Shown here: in pieces, positions 15,726 through 24,011 of the stretch | How positions within the stretch are numbered: the first letter of the stretch is position 1 | How the letters are laid out: the number at the start of each line of letters is the position of its first letter | Assembly (NCBI RefSeq): GCF_031085295.1 | Contig: NZ_JAVFWO010000005.1 | Coordinates: 186,001 to 250,000 of the forward strand | Direction: 5' to 3' | Length of the DNA: 64,000 nucleotides | Origin: Microbacterium psychrotolerans | GTDB taxonomy: Bacteria > Actinomycetota > Actinomycetes > Actinomycetales > Microbacteriaceae | Translations under genes and position numbers: made by a program | Notes under the pieces: generated by a model | The model's database searches: none | Seen by the model: the letters and a program-made list of their open reading frames with translations, nothing else | What the model was told of the DNA's origin: nothing

Positions 15726-16702
15726 TGACCGCCGTCGACTCCAAGACCACCCCGCAACTCGACAGGGCGGCCGCGCGCAAGGTCGCGCGCGAGACTCGTC
15801 GCAATGAGGCGCAGGCGCAGAGGCGCATGACGTCGCCCGTGGCGACGGTGATCGCCGTCGCGATCGCCTTCCTATGGACGATCCCGACGCTCGGGCTGCT
15901 CATCACATCGTTCCGTCCGGGGGCGGATTCCGCGTCCTCCGGGTGGTGGACGGTGTTCACCGACCCCGACTTCACCTTTGGGAACTACCAGGCCGCGCTC
16001 ACCTCCGGCGGCACGGCGCTCACGCTCGGCGAGTCGTTCCTGAACTCGCTCGCGATCACGATCCCCGTGACGATCTTCGCCCTCGCGATCGCGTCGCTGG
16101 CCGCCTATGCGTTCGCGTGGATGGACTTCAGGGGACGCGGCGTGCTGTTCGTGGCGGTCTTCGCGCTGCAGATCGTGCCCATCCAGATGGCGCTGGTGCC
16201 GCTGCTGAGCCTGTTCTCGCGCGGGCTCGAGATCGGCGACGTCGCGGTGTTCCCCGGCCTCGAGATGCGGGAGGTCGACCACAGCTTCGCGACGATGTGG
16301 ATCGCGCACGTCATCTTCGCCCTGCCGCTGGCGATCTTCCTGCTGTACAACTTCATCGCGGAGATCCCCTCCGACGTGATCGAGGCGGCGCGGGTGGATG
16401 GCGCGGGCCACGGCCAGATCTTCTTCCGCATCATCCTGCCGCTGGCGACCCCGGCGCTCGCGTCGTTCGCCATCCTCGAGTTCGTGTGGGTGTGGAACGA
16501 CCTGCTCGTAGCGACGATCTTCGCGCCGTCGTCGTCGCTGCCGATGACGCAGACGCTGAACTCCCTGTCCGGGTCGTGGGGTGATCAGTGGTTCCTGATC
16601 TCGGCAGGTGCGTTCCTCGTGCTGGCCGTGCCGCTCATCGTGTTCCTCTCGCTGCAGAGATTCTTCGTGCGCGGCCTGATGGCGGGTGCGACGAAGGGCT
16701 GA
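15725..16702 (+). CDS. AglG-like sugar ABC permease
   Basis: 325 aa MalG-type permease: first membrane segment VATVIAVAIAFLWTIPTLGL near residue 38, EAA loop EAARVDGAGHGQIFFRIILP, C-terminal FVRGLMAGATKG. The ATG at 15725 shares its A with the TGA of the preceding gene and has GGAGG about eight bases upstream; a GTG one codon earlier is possible. No ATPase or glycosidase gene follows: the operon ends at the hairpin at 16716. A shared MsiK-like ATPase elsewhere is expected. Confidence 0.9.
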   Translation: MTAVDSKTTPQLDRAAARKVARETRRNEAQAQRRMTSPVATVIAVAIAFLWTIPTLGLLITSFRPGADSASSGWWTVFTDPDFTFGNYQAALTSGGTALTLGESFLNSLAITIPVTIFALAIASLAAYAFAWMDFRGRGVLFVAVFALQIVPIQMALVPLLSLFSRGLEIGDVAVFPGLEMREVDHSFATMWIAHVIFALPLAIFLLYNFIAEIPSDVIEAARVDGAGHGQIFFRIILPLATPALASFAILEFVWVWNDLLVATIFAPSSSLPMTQTLNSLSGSWGDQWFLISAGAFLVLAVPLIVFLSLQRFFVRGLMAGATKG

Positions 16703-16715
16703 CCCATCGGAGAGC

Positions 16716-16760
16716 GGGTGCCGCAGGCAGGCGTATGACGACTGCCCGCGGCATCCGTCT
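16716..16760. terminator. Terminator between convergent importer and DUF305 genes
   Basis: GGGTGCCGC-AGGCAG (16716-16730) pairs with CTGCC-C-GCGGCATCC (16742-16756), followed by GTCTTT. It serves the plus-strand operon and possibly the opposing gene. Confidence 0.6.
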
Positions 16761-16781
16761 TTCCAGCGTGTGGGGCCGGCG

Positions 16782-17456
16782 TCAGCCGGAGCAGCCGAGG
16801 CGCGTCTGGATCGCCTGCATCGCGTCGATCTCGGAGGTCTGACCGCTCTTGATGGCACCGGCCACCTCGAGTGCGCGCGGGTCGGAGCCGAGCTCGAGGA
16901 GCGCGTCCGCCATCGGGATCGCGCCCTCGTGGTGACGGATCATGAGCTCGAGGAACAGGCAGTCCGCCTCCTTCCCGGTGGCGGCCTCCAGTGCGGCGAT
17001 CTCGTCTGCAGAGGCCATCCCCATGGCTTCGTGCGCCTCGTCCTCGGTCATCGCCGCGCCGGCGGTGCCGCCGTGGTCGTGGCCGTCGGCCGCGGCATCC
17101 ATCCACTGCATCATCGGGCCGCCGCTCTGGGGGAGGCCCCACTGCACGAGCCAGTCGTACATCTGACCCCGCTGGCCGGCCTGGCCGGTGGCGATGTCGT
17201 AGGCGAGGATGCGCAGCTCGTCGTCCTCGGTCTTGCCGTAGATCTCCATCGCCATCTGGATCGCCTGGGCATGGTGCACCTGCATGTCGCGGGAGAACCC
17301 GGCCTCCGGCGAGCTCGTGCCGGGGGTCGTCGCGGCGGCCTGGGAGCCGAACGTCGAGAACCTTCCGACCGCGAAGCCGAGCGCCGCGATGAGTACCAGA
17401 GCGACGCCGATCACGAGCCATCGCCGGGCCGCCCCGGTCGACGTCTCGTCCGACAC
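16782..17456 (-). CDS. DUF305 domain membrane-anchored protein
   Basis: 224 aa with one N-terminal membrane segment (RRWLVIGVALVLIAALGFAV) and an extracytoplasmic DUF305 domain. The ferritin-like, four-helix repeats show FSRDMQVHHAQAIQMAM and LELMIRHHEGAIPMADALL, each with the family's paired histidines. DUF305 proteins often accompany copper or metal handling; biochemical role unproven. GTG start. Lies seven bases after the DUF3105 gene on the same strand and is surely co-transcribed with it. One of three DUF305 genes in this window. Confidence 0.85.
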   Translation of the reverse strand: MSDETSTGAARRWLVIGVALVLIAALGFAVGRFSTFGSQAAATTPGTSSPEAGFSRDMQVHHAQAIQMAMEIYGKTEDDELRILAYDIATGQAGQRGQMYDWLVQWGLPQSGGPMMQWMDAAADGHDHGGTAGAAMTEDEAHEAMGMASADEIAALEAATGKEADCLFLELMIRHHEGAIPMADALLELGSDPRALEVAGAIKSGQTSEIDAMQAIQTRLGCSG

Positions 17457-17463
17457 GCGGCGC

Positions 17464-18168
17464 CTACTTCTTGCCCGGCGCGTCGAACGCGCCGGTGCAG
17501 GCCGCGCCCGGCTCAGGAGCGTTAGTGCTGTTCCAGTACGTCTTGATGAACTCCTCGATGCGCTCGTCGTCGGCGGAGTCGACCTTGAGCTGGGCGTTCC
17601 ACGCGCTGAGGGCGATCGGGGTGTCCATGTCGTTGTACGGCGAGAGCACTGTGTATGTCGACGGGAGCGCGTCCTCGAGCTGGGCGATCTCCTCGTCCGA
17701 CACCTGCGCCGGGTCGTAGGTGACCCAGACCGCGCCGTGCTCGAGAGAGTGGACGGCGTTCACATTGGGCACGGGCTCGGTGTAGACGCCGCAGTTGAGC
17801 CACGCGACGTTGTGGTCGCCGCCCGCCGGGGGAGTCTGGGCATACTCGACATCGCCCTCGACGTGGTTCGCCGTGTTCGTGAACGTCTCGACGCCCTCGA
17901 TGCCGCTGCCGTCGCCGTCGCCGCGCGCGTACGACGGCGCCGGTGCGGGGGCGAACACGATGGAGGCGACGATCGCGCCCACGACCAGCACGGCGGCGGC
18001 GGAGCCGACGATCCACCACACCAGCTTGCTGCGACGGCGCTTGGCGAGCTGCTTCTGATACTCGGCGAGCTTCTCCTGGCGCTTCTGCTCGCGCTGCTGC
18101 TTGACGGTGAGGTCGATCTTCGCCTGCGTGGCCGGGTTGCCGCTCGTGCGCTTGTCGGTCGGGGTCAT
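17464..18168 (-). CDS. DUF3105 domain membrane protein
   Basis: 234 aa. A charged, Lys/Gln-rich cytoplasmic N-terminus (about residues 15-50, probably coiled), one membrane segment (LVWWIVGSAAAVLVVGAIVA), then an external DUF3105 domain with HVEGDVEYAQTPPAGGDHNV and NCGVYTEPVPNVNAVHSLEH. The conserved His and Cys residues suggest metal binding. DUF3105 and DUF305 genes are commonly neighbours in actinobacteria, as here. Start at 18168 chosen because an ATG 19 codons upstream adds unrelated sequence. Function unknown. Confidence 0.85.
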   Translation of the reverse strand: MTPTDKRTSGNPATQAKIDLTVKQQREQKRQEKLAEYQKQLAKRRRSKLVWWIVGSAAAVLVVGAIVASIVFAPAPAPSYARGDGDGSGIEGVETFTNTANHVEGDVEYAQTPPAGGDHNVAWLNCGVYTEPVPNVNAVHSLEHGAVWVTYDPAQVSDEEIAQLEDALPSTYTVLSPYNDMDTPIALSAWNAQLKVDSADDERIEEFIKTYWNSTNAPEPGAACTGAFDAPGKK

Positions 18169-18343
18169 GCTCGTGATCTCTGCCAATCGATGAACAGGGG
18201 TCTGGGCGCCCGGCGCATGCCGCACGACGGCGGATGACGGGTTGTCCTCATCCTATGCGAGCGCATGGGTCCGGCCCTGAGAAGGCGCCGACAGCGCTCG
18301 TCGTCGCCCGGAGTCGCGGGTGCGGCCGGGTGGCGGCATCCGT

Positions 18344-18349
18344 TATCAT
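18344..18349 (+). promoter_or_regulatory. -10 box upstream of MFS exporter gene
   Basis: TATCAT, a good -10 hexamer, seven bases before a perfect palindrome. Apart from these two sites, the 18169-18528 gap shows nothing recognisable. Confidence 0.45.
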
Positions 18350-18355
18350 GGGAAC

Positions 18356-18369
18356 TCGAATCGATTCGA
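18356..18369. promoter_or_regulatory. Palindromic operator candidate upstream of MFS exporter
   Basis: TCGAATCGATTCGA, a perfect 14-base palindrome placed at the expected transcription start. A repressor bound here would close the promoter at 18344. The regulator is not identified. Confidence 0.5.
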
Positions 18370-18528
18370 CCATGCGGTCGAAACGCGGATCCCGGTGCCG
18401 ATCGGCAGCGCCGGACGACCCGCTTCCCCTCGGTCCGTCTCCCTGCGCCCGCACCGCCTCGCCGCGATGTCGACGCCGTTCCTCCCTACGCCGCCGTCGA
18501 ATCTCCCGCCACGAAACGAAACCCACTG

Positions 18529-19896
18529 TTGCTCGACACCGCATCGCTCCCCGTCCAGAAGCCCCAGACACCCGCTGACCGCCCGCACGAGCCTCAGCCG
18601 CATCCGCACCCGACGTCCACCGGGGCGATCCGCACCCTCGGGAGCAACCCGGCCACAGCGCCGATCGTGCTGCACCCCGGCGACTCGATCCCGCATCGTC
18701 GCCGCGTGCTCTACATCGTGCTGCTCGGCGCCCTGACGGCGCTCGGCCCGTTCACGATCGATCTCTACCTGCCGGCGTTCCCGGTGCTCGAGGCCGACTT
18801 CGACACCACGGCCGCCATGATCCAGCTCACGCTCACCGGCACGATGATCGGCTTCGCGCTGGGGCAGCTGATCGTGGGTCCACTGAGCGACAAAGTGGGT
18901 CGCCGGGTGCCGCTGCTGTCTGTCACGGCCCTCCACGTGGTCGCGAGCGTGGCCGCCGCGCTCGCCCCCACCCTCGAGCTGCTGTCGGTGGCGCGGGTGT
19001 TCCAGGGCGCAGGAGCCGCGGCGGGCGGCGTCGTGGCCGCAGCGATCGTGCGCGACCTGTTCGGGGGTCGCCGCCTGGTCGTCATGCTGTCGCGCCTCGC
19101 GCTCGTCTCGGGTGTCGCGCCGGTGCTCGCTCCGCTCGTCGGCTCGGCGCTCTTGGCCGTCATGCCGTGGCGCGGGGTCTTCGTCGTCCTCGCGGTGTAC
19201 GGCGCGATCATGCTCGTCTCGGCGATGGTGTTCCTGCCCGAGACGCTGCCGCCTGCGCGCCGCCGCGAGCGAGGCTCGACCACCGTGTGGCAGCGCTACC
19301 GGAGCGTCTTCAGCGACCGGGTGTTCATCGGCGTGCTCATCATCGGCGGCATGACGTTCTCGGGCCTGTTCTCGTACCTCTCGAGCTCGTCGTTCCTCTT
19401 CCAGCTCAGCTACGGACTCAGCGCCCAGGAGTACGGCCTGATGTTCGCGGTCAACTCCTTCGGCGTGGTGGTCGGCGTGCAGACCGCGTCGCGCCTGGCG
19501 GCCCGCTTCGGCCCGCAGTGGGTGATGGCGTGGTCGACCGCGGTGCTCGTCGTCGCGGCCGCGGCCATCATCGTCACCGACCAGCTGGGCCTCGGGCTCT
19601 GGGGGACGATCGTGCCCCTCTTCGTCTTCATGACCGGGTGCGGTTTCACGTTCCCGTGCGTGCAGGTGCTGGCGTTGGATCGTCACGGCAAGGCGGCGGG
19701 CACGGCGCAGTCGATCATCGGCGCGACGAACTTCGGCGTCGCCGGGATCATCTCGCCCCTCGTCGGGTGGATCGCGAGGGATGCCGGCATCACGGCCACG
19801 ACCATGGCCTCGGTCATGGTCGGCTGCGCCGTGGTCGGCCTGCTGTCGCTGTGGCTCATCGTGCGCCCGCGCACGGTCGAGCGACTGGCTCCCTGA
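18529..19896 (+). CDS. Bcr/CflA family multidrug efflux MFS transporter
   Basis: About 455 aa from the TTG at 18529. Twelve-segment major facilitator of the drug:proton antiporter (Bcr/CflA) type: LLGALTALGPFTIDLYLPAFPVL is the diagnostic first helix, followed by GPLSDKVGRR (motif A) and ARVFQGAGAAAGGVVAAAIVRD (motif C region). It exports drugs such as bicyclomycin or sulfonamides, or cysteine, in other bacteria. The start is uncertain: the frame is open far upstream, and the proline-rich residues before the first helix have weak ribosome-binding sites; a GTG at 18667 is an alternative. Confidence 0.85.
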   Translation: MLDTASLPVQKPQTPADRPHEPQPHPHPTSTGAIRTLGSNPATAPIVLHPGDSIPHRRRVLYIVLLGALTALGPFTIDLYLPAFPVLEADFDTTAAMIQLTLTGTMIGFALGQLIVGPLSDKVGRRVPLLSVTALHVVASVAAALAPTLELLSVARVFQGAGAAAGGVVAAAIVRDLFGGRRLVVMLSRLALVSGVAPVLAPLVGSALLAVMPWRGVFVVLAVYGAIMLVSAMVFLPETLPPARRRERGSTTVWQRYRSVFSDRVFIGVLIIGGMTFSGLFSYLSSSSFLFQLSYGLSAQEYGLMFAVNSFGVVVGVQTASRLAARFGPQWVMAWSTAVLVVAAAAIIVTDQLGLGLWGTIVPLFVFMTGCGFTFPCVQVLALDRHGKAAGTAQSIIGATNFGVAGIISPLVGWIARDAGITATTMASVMVGCAVVGLLSLWLIVRPRTVERLAP

Positions 19897-19903
19897 CTCC
19901 GGC

Positions 19904-20404
19904 TCAGTCCGCTTGCGCCACCGGCTGCAGGCGGAACAGGCGGACGGTGCGACCGGACTCGCGCTCGTAGTTGCGGTAGCCGGGCCACTGGGTCTCGATG
20001 CGCGCCCACACGGCGTCGCGCTCGGCGTCCGGCACCGGGGTCGCGCGGACGAGCATGCGCCGCCCGCGGACGGTGATCGCGGCATCCGGATGCGCCAGCA
20101 GGTTCGCCGTCCATGCCGGGTGGCGGGCGCCGGCGAAGTTCGTGCCCGCGACGATCGCGCGCCCCTGACCGTCGGGCGTGTACATCAGCGCCGCGTCGCG
20201 GGGCTCGCCCGACTTCGCTCCGACCGTGTGCAGCACGAGCGACGGCACCAGCAGCGCGCTCACCTGCACCCGGCCGTGCGAGATCCACGCGACGAAGCGC
20301 TCGACCGGCGGCAGCAGCAGGGGCCCCAGCACGCGCCGGAAGACCCTGGTGCGGGTGAGGGGCGCGACGATGGCACGGACGATGTCGACGGCCTTTGCTG
20401 GCAT
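19904..20404 (-). CDS. F420-type nitroreductase family (Ddn-like) protein
   Basis: 166 aa. The split-barrel core VPSLVLHTVGAKSGEPRDAALMY, the loop GTNFAGARHPAWTANLLAHP and the strand AITVRGRRMLVRATPV are those of the deazaflavin(F420)-dependent nitroreductase/Ddn family. Such proteins reduce quinones or nitro compounds with reduced F420, though some members bind other flavins. The ATG at 20404 and another three codons upstream are both possible. Convergent with the MFS gene, eight bases apart. Confidence 0.8.
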   Translation of the reverse strand: MPAKAVDIVRAIVAPLTRTRVFRRVLGPLLLPPVERFVAWISHGRVQVSALLVPSLVLHTVGAKSGEPRDAALMYTPDGQGRAIVAGTNFAGARHPAWTANLLAHPDAAITVRGRRMLVRATPVPDAERDAVWARIETQWPGYRNYERESGRTVRLFRLQPVAQAD

Positions 20405-20524
20405 GGTCCCCATCCTGCCCGACGCCGACGGCGCCGTCACGGGCGGTGCGGCCCGGTGGGGCGGGAGGTTGTCAAGGGGTGCGCGGAAAAAGCCCGGATG
20501 AGGTGGATCGTGCGGCTTGCCGGG

Positions 20525-20530
20525 CAGAAT
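20525..20530 (+). promoter_or_regulatory. -10 box of probable leaderless promoter (PAP2 gene)
   Basis: CAGAAT, six bases before the ATG at 20537; weaker match (C at the first position). Confidence 0.4.
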
Positions 20531-20536
20531 GGGGCG

Positions 20537-21196
20537 ATGACCACGACAGAGCGGCGGGTGGCGGTGCCCGTCATCGCCTACCTGATCGCCGGGTCGGGGC
20601 TGGTCGTGCTGTCGTGCCTGCTCGGCTGGTGGATCTTCTCGCGCGGCGAGGAGCCGTTCGCCGTCGACACCGCGTGGAACGCCCTCGTCGCGCAGTTGTG
20701 GACCCCGGTCCTCACCGGCTTCTCGCACGTCATGGACTTCGTCGGCGGCGGCTGGTTCAGCGTGCTCGTGGTGCCGATCGGCGGGGCCATCGCGCTCGTC
20801 GTGCTGCGGCGCCCCTGGGCAGCCGCATACTTCCTGGCCGCCGAGGCGGTGTCGGCCGCAGGCGTGCAGGTGCTCAAGCACACCTTCGGGCGGGTGCGTC
20901 CGGAAGACATCCTCGTCCTGTCGGACTACGGCTCATACCCGTCGGGGCATGTGGCCAACGCGGCCACGATCGCCGTGGCGGCGACCGTGATCTTCCCCCG
21001 GCTGTGGGTCGGCATCGTGGGCGCCGTATGGGTGCTGCTCATGGCGTTCAGCCGCACCTACCTGCACGCGCACTGGCTGAGCGACACACTCGGCGGCGCC
21101 ATGATCGGGGCGGGCACGGCCCTGCTGGTGGCGGGCGCCTTCGCGCTGCCGATGGCGCGGGAGGGAACGGACTTCCGGCGAAACGCCCGTGACTAG
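20537..21196 (+). CDS. PAP2 family membrane phosphatase
   Basis: 219 aa, several membrane helices. All three phosphatase motifs are intact: KHTFGRVRP (KxxxxxxRP), PSGH and SRTYLHAHWLSD (SRxxxxxHxxxD). Members dephosphorylate phosphatidic acid or undecaprenyl pyrophosphate at the outer face of the membrane. The catalytic histidines are in PSGH and in the LHAH segment. The gene ends ten bases before the HerA-like gene but the latter appears to have its own start site. Confidence 0.88.
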   Translation: MTTTERRVAVPVIAYLIAGSGLVVLSCLLGWWIFSRGEEPFAVDTAWNALVAQLWTPVLTGFSHVMDFVGGGWFSVLVVPIGGAIALVVLRRPWAAAYFLAAEAVSAAGVQVLKHTFGRVRPEDILVLSDYGSYPSGHVANAATIAVAATVIFPRLWVGIVGAVWVLLMAFSRTYLHAHWLSDTLGGAMIGAGTALLVAGAFALPMAREGTDFRRNARD

Positions 21197-21199
21197 GCT
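21194..21199 (+). promoter_or_regulatory. -10 box of leaderless promoter (HerA-like gene)
   Basis: TAGGCT overlapping the PAP2 stop codon, six bases before the ATG at 21206. Confidence 0.55.
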
Positions 21200-21205
21200 G
21201 AGCGC

Positions 21206-23167
21206 ATGACCGCGCCCGATTCGCCCGCGCCCGATCCGGCCATCCTCGCCGCCGAGGCGGAACTCGCCCGGCTGCGCGCTGAGGCGGATGCCGCCGAGGC
21301 GCAGCTCAAGGCCGCACAGGCCAAGGCCGCGCTCGCGGCCGCCGAGGCCGCCGCTGCGAAGGCCAAGGCGACCAGCGCCCCCGCCCCGGACGTCGAACCC
21401 CCTGCCGAGCCGGCCGATCAGACCTCGGCATCGGCCACGCCCGGGCCCGCGCGAGCGCCCGGCTCGGCGTCGCAGACGCAGGAACAAAGTCCCCACCCGA
21501 CCATCCCCCCGACTCCGTCCGGCCCGCTCACTCAACAAGACATCCAGAAGATCACCTCCGGGTACACGTTCGAGGAGACCACCCTCGACCTCGGCGCGCT
21601 GCTCAACGGCGACCCGGTGCCCTCTGCGCAGATCCGCATCCCGCTCGGCATGATGAATCGCCACGGGCTCGTCGCGGGGGCCACGGGTACGGGCAAGACG
21701 CGCACGCTGCAGGGGCTCGCCGAGCAGCTCGCGGCGAAGGGCGTGCCGGTGTTCGCCGCCGACATCAAGGGCGACCTGTCGGGCGTCGCGACGCCGGGCG
21801 AGCCGAGCGAGAAGCTGCTCGCGCGCACCCGCGCGATCGGGCAGGACTGGCAGCCTGAGGCGTCCGCCACCGACTACTTCGCGCTGGGCGGCATCGGCAA
21901 GGGCGTTCCGGTGCGGGCGACGGTGTCGGGCTTCGGGCCGCTGCTGTTGAGCAAGGTGCTGGGCCTGAACGACACGCAGGAGTCGAGCCTCGGCCTGGTG
22001 TTCCACTACGCCGACGCCAACGGCCTCGCGCTGGTCGACCTGTCAGACCTGCGCGCCGTGCTCAGCCACCTCACCAGCGATGAGGGCAAGGCAGAGCTCA
22101 AGGAGCTGGGCGGGCTGTCGGCGGCGACGGCGGGCGTGATCCTGCGGGAGCTGATCACGTTCGCGGATGCCGGAGCCGACGTCTTCTTCGGCGAGCCCGA
22201 GTTCGACGTGGCGGACTTCATCAGGACGGCACCCGACGGGCGCGGCGTCATCAGCCTGCTCGAGGTGCCGGGTGTGATCGACAAGCCGGCGCTGTTCTCG
22301 ACGTTCCTGATGTACCTGCTCGCCGAGCTGTTCGAGATCCTTCCCGAGGTGGGCGACGCCGACAAGCCGAAGCTGGTCTTCTTCTTCGACGAGGCGCACC
22401 TGCTCTTCAAGGACGCGTCGAAGGACTTCCTCGCCGCGATCGTGCAGACCGTGCGCCTCATCCGGTCGAAGGGCGTCGGCGTGTTCTTCGTGACGCAGAC
22501 GCCGAAGGACGTTCCCTCCGACGTGCTGGCGCAGCTGGGCTCGCGCGTGCAGCACGCGCTGCGCGCGTTCACGCCCGACGACGCGAAGGCGCTGCGCGCG
22601 ACCGTCGGCACCTACCCGAAGTCCGGCTACGACCTCGAGCGCGTGCTGCAGGAGCTCGGCACCGGCGAGGCCATCGTCACCGTGATGAGCGAGAAGGGCG
22701 CGCCCACTCCGGTCGCCTGGACGCGGCTGCGCGCGCCGCAGGGGCTGATGTCGCCGACGCCCGACCCCGCGATCGAGGCGGCGGTGAAGGCGTCGCCGCT
22801 GCTCGCGAAGTACGGCACGGCGATCGACCGGGAGTCGGCGCGTGAGATCCTCACCGCGAAGATGAAGGCCGCCGACGATGCCGCCGCCGCGGAGGACGCG
22901 GCCCTCGCGAAGGCGAAGGCCGATGCCGAGTACGCGAAGCAGAAAGCCGCCATCGACAGGCAGCAGGCCGCCGCCGACAAGGCGAGCGCCGCTGCCGAGA
23001 AGAAGGCGCAGCAGGAGTACGAGCGGCTGCTCAAGAAGACGGCGGGCACGAGCCGCACGTCGCGGTCGGCCCAGAAGTCGCCGCTCGACCAGATCCTCAA
23101 CTCCAAGTCGACGCAGACTATCCTCGGGGGAGTGATCCGCGGGATCTTCGGCACCGGCAGGCGCTGA
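21206..23167 (+). CDS. HerA/YjgR-like ATPase (DUF853)
   Basis: 653 aa. An N-terminal Ala/Glu-rich coiled coil (residues 10-55) and Pro/Ala linker precede the ATPase core. Walker A is GATGTGKTRTLQGLAEQL (near residue 157), Walker B KLVFFFDEAHLLF, and a second HerA-type motif FFVTQTPKDVPSDVLAQLGSR follows. A long Ala/Lys coiled coil sits at residues 545-615, and the protein ends with the conserved DQILNSKSTQTILGGVIRGIFG. The YjgR/DUF853 group is related to the HerA DNA-pumping helicases, but its cellular substrate is not established. The N-terminal coil is an extension relative to YjgR. Confidence 0.88.
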   Translation: MTAPDSPAPDPAILAAEAELARLRAEADAAEAQLKAAQAKAALAAAEAAAAKAKATSAPAPDVEPPAEPADQTSASATPGPARAPGSASQTQEQSPHPTIPPTPSGPLTQQDIQKITSGYTFEETTLDLGALLNGDPVPSAQIRIPLGMMNRHGLVAGATGTGKTRTLQGLAEQLAAKGVPVFAADIKGDLSGVATPGEPSEKLLARTRAIGQDWQPEASATDYFALGGIGKGVPVRATVSGFGPLLLSKVLGLNDTQESSLGLVFHYADANGLALVDLSDLRAVLSHLTSDEGKAELKELGGLSAATAGVILRELITFADAGADVFFGEPEFDVADFIRTAPDGRGVISLLEVPGVIDKPALFSTFLMYLLAELFEILPEVGDADKPKLVFFFDEAHLLFKDASKDFLAAIVQTVRLIRSKGVGVFFVTQTPKDVPSDVLAQLGSRVQHALRAFTPDDAKALRATVGTYPKSGYDLERVLQELGTGEAIVTVMSEKGAPTPVAWTRLRAPQGLMSPTPDPAIEAAVKASPLLAKYGTAIDRESAREILTAKMKAADDAAAAEDAALAKAKADAEYAKQKAAIDRQQAAADKASAAAEKKAQQEYERLLKKTAGTSRTSRSAQKSPLDQILNSKSTQTILGGVIRGIFGTGRR

Positions 23168-23262
23168 AGCATCCCGGCCCCGCCGGCGCACGTTCCCGAG
23201 CTCCGCGCTGCGCGACACGCGGCGACGCGTGGGCGGATCCCTCCGACCCGGAAGGCCCCCGC

Positions 23263-23919
23263 GTGCGCCGCAGAGCTGTCGTCATCGTCGCGCTGGCGCT
23301 CGCCGTGGCGACGGCTGCCGCGGGTATCGCACTGGTGATCGCCGCGACGACGGCCGGCACCGGCGCGTCGCGCGGGGCGTCGTCCGGCACGAGCGCCGCG
23401 CCCTCGGCAACCGCGTCGCCCTCGATCCCCGTGACGGCCGACGACTACTGCTACGTCGAGGCGATGATCTACTACCGCGTCAGGGAGCAGGAGCTCGCGC
23501 AGACGCTGCTGCGGAAGGAAGGGCTCGACGCCGGCGCGAGCGGCTTCGCCACCGGGATCGCCGCCCGCGACGAGGACGAGCTCGCGGATCTCCGCGAGTG
23601 GTACGTCTCGTGGGTGGATGCGCGTCCGGTCGAACCGCCCGCCGACGGACCGTGCGGCGGCCACGGCGCCGATCACGCGCAGATGCCCGGCATGCCCGCC
23701 TGGACCACGCTGCAGGGCTTCGTCGACGCGGAGCACCCCGACGCCGAGCGCCGGTTCGCCGAGATCCTGCGCGCCCAGAACGCCGGGATGGTGGCCCTGG
23801 TGACCCTGATCCTCGACGGCGACCCGCATCCCTCCGTCGCGGACTCGGCTCAGCGAGTGCTCGACCAGGCCGCCTCCGATGCCGCCATCATCGACGGGAT
23901 CCTCGCGCAGGCGCCCTGA
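23263..23919 (+). CDS. Degenerate DUF305-like secreted protein
   Basis: 218 aa with an N-terminal membrane anchor or signal (VVIVALALAVATAAAGIALV). The frame follows the DUF305 plan (compare DHCYIEGMIPHHEQALALS at 29323 with DDYCYVEAMIYYRVREQELA here), but both paired histidines are replaced: MIPHHEQ becomes MIYYRVREQ, and the second pair (MIAHHEGA) becomes RAQNAGMV. So metal or ligand binding of the ordinary type is probably lost. GTG start at 23263 with GGAAGG upstream. A divergent paralogue that may have kept only a structural role. Confidence 0.7.
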   Translation: MRRRAVVIVALALAVATAAAGIALVIAATTAGTGASRGASSGTSAAPSATASPSIPVTADDYCYVEAMIYYRVREQELAQTLLRKEGLDAGASGFATGIAARDEDELADLREWYVSWVDARPVEPPADGPCGGHGADHAQMPGMPAWTTLQGFVDAEHPDAERRFAEILRAQNAGMVALVTLILDGDPHPSVADSAQRVLDQAASDAAIIDGILAQAP

Positions 23920-23932
23920 CCGTCGGCGAAGA

Positions 23933-23951
23933 CGGATGCCGGCGGCATCCG
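23933..23951. terminator. Hairpin between convergent DUF305-like and IclR genes
   Basis: CGGATGCC (23933-23940) and GGCATCCG (23944-23951), loop GGC, no T-tract. Built from the genome's favourite octamer in both orientations. Confidence 0.5.
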
Positions 23952-24011
23952 CCCCTCTCCGGGCTCGATGTCGACGCCGTCTGGTTCGAGCGACGCTGTG
24001 GCGCCGGGGCG

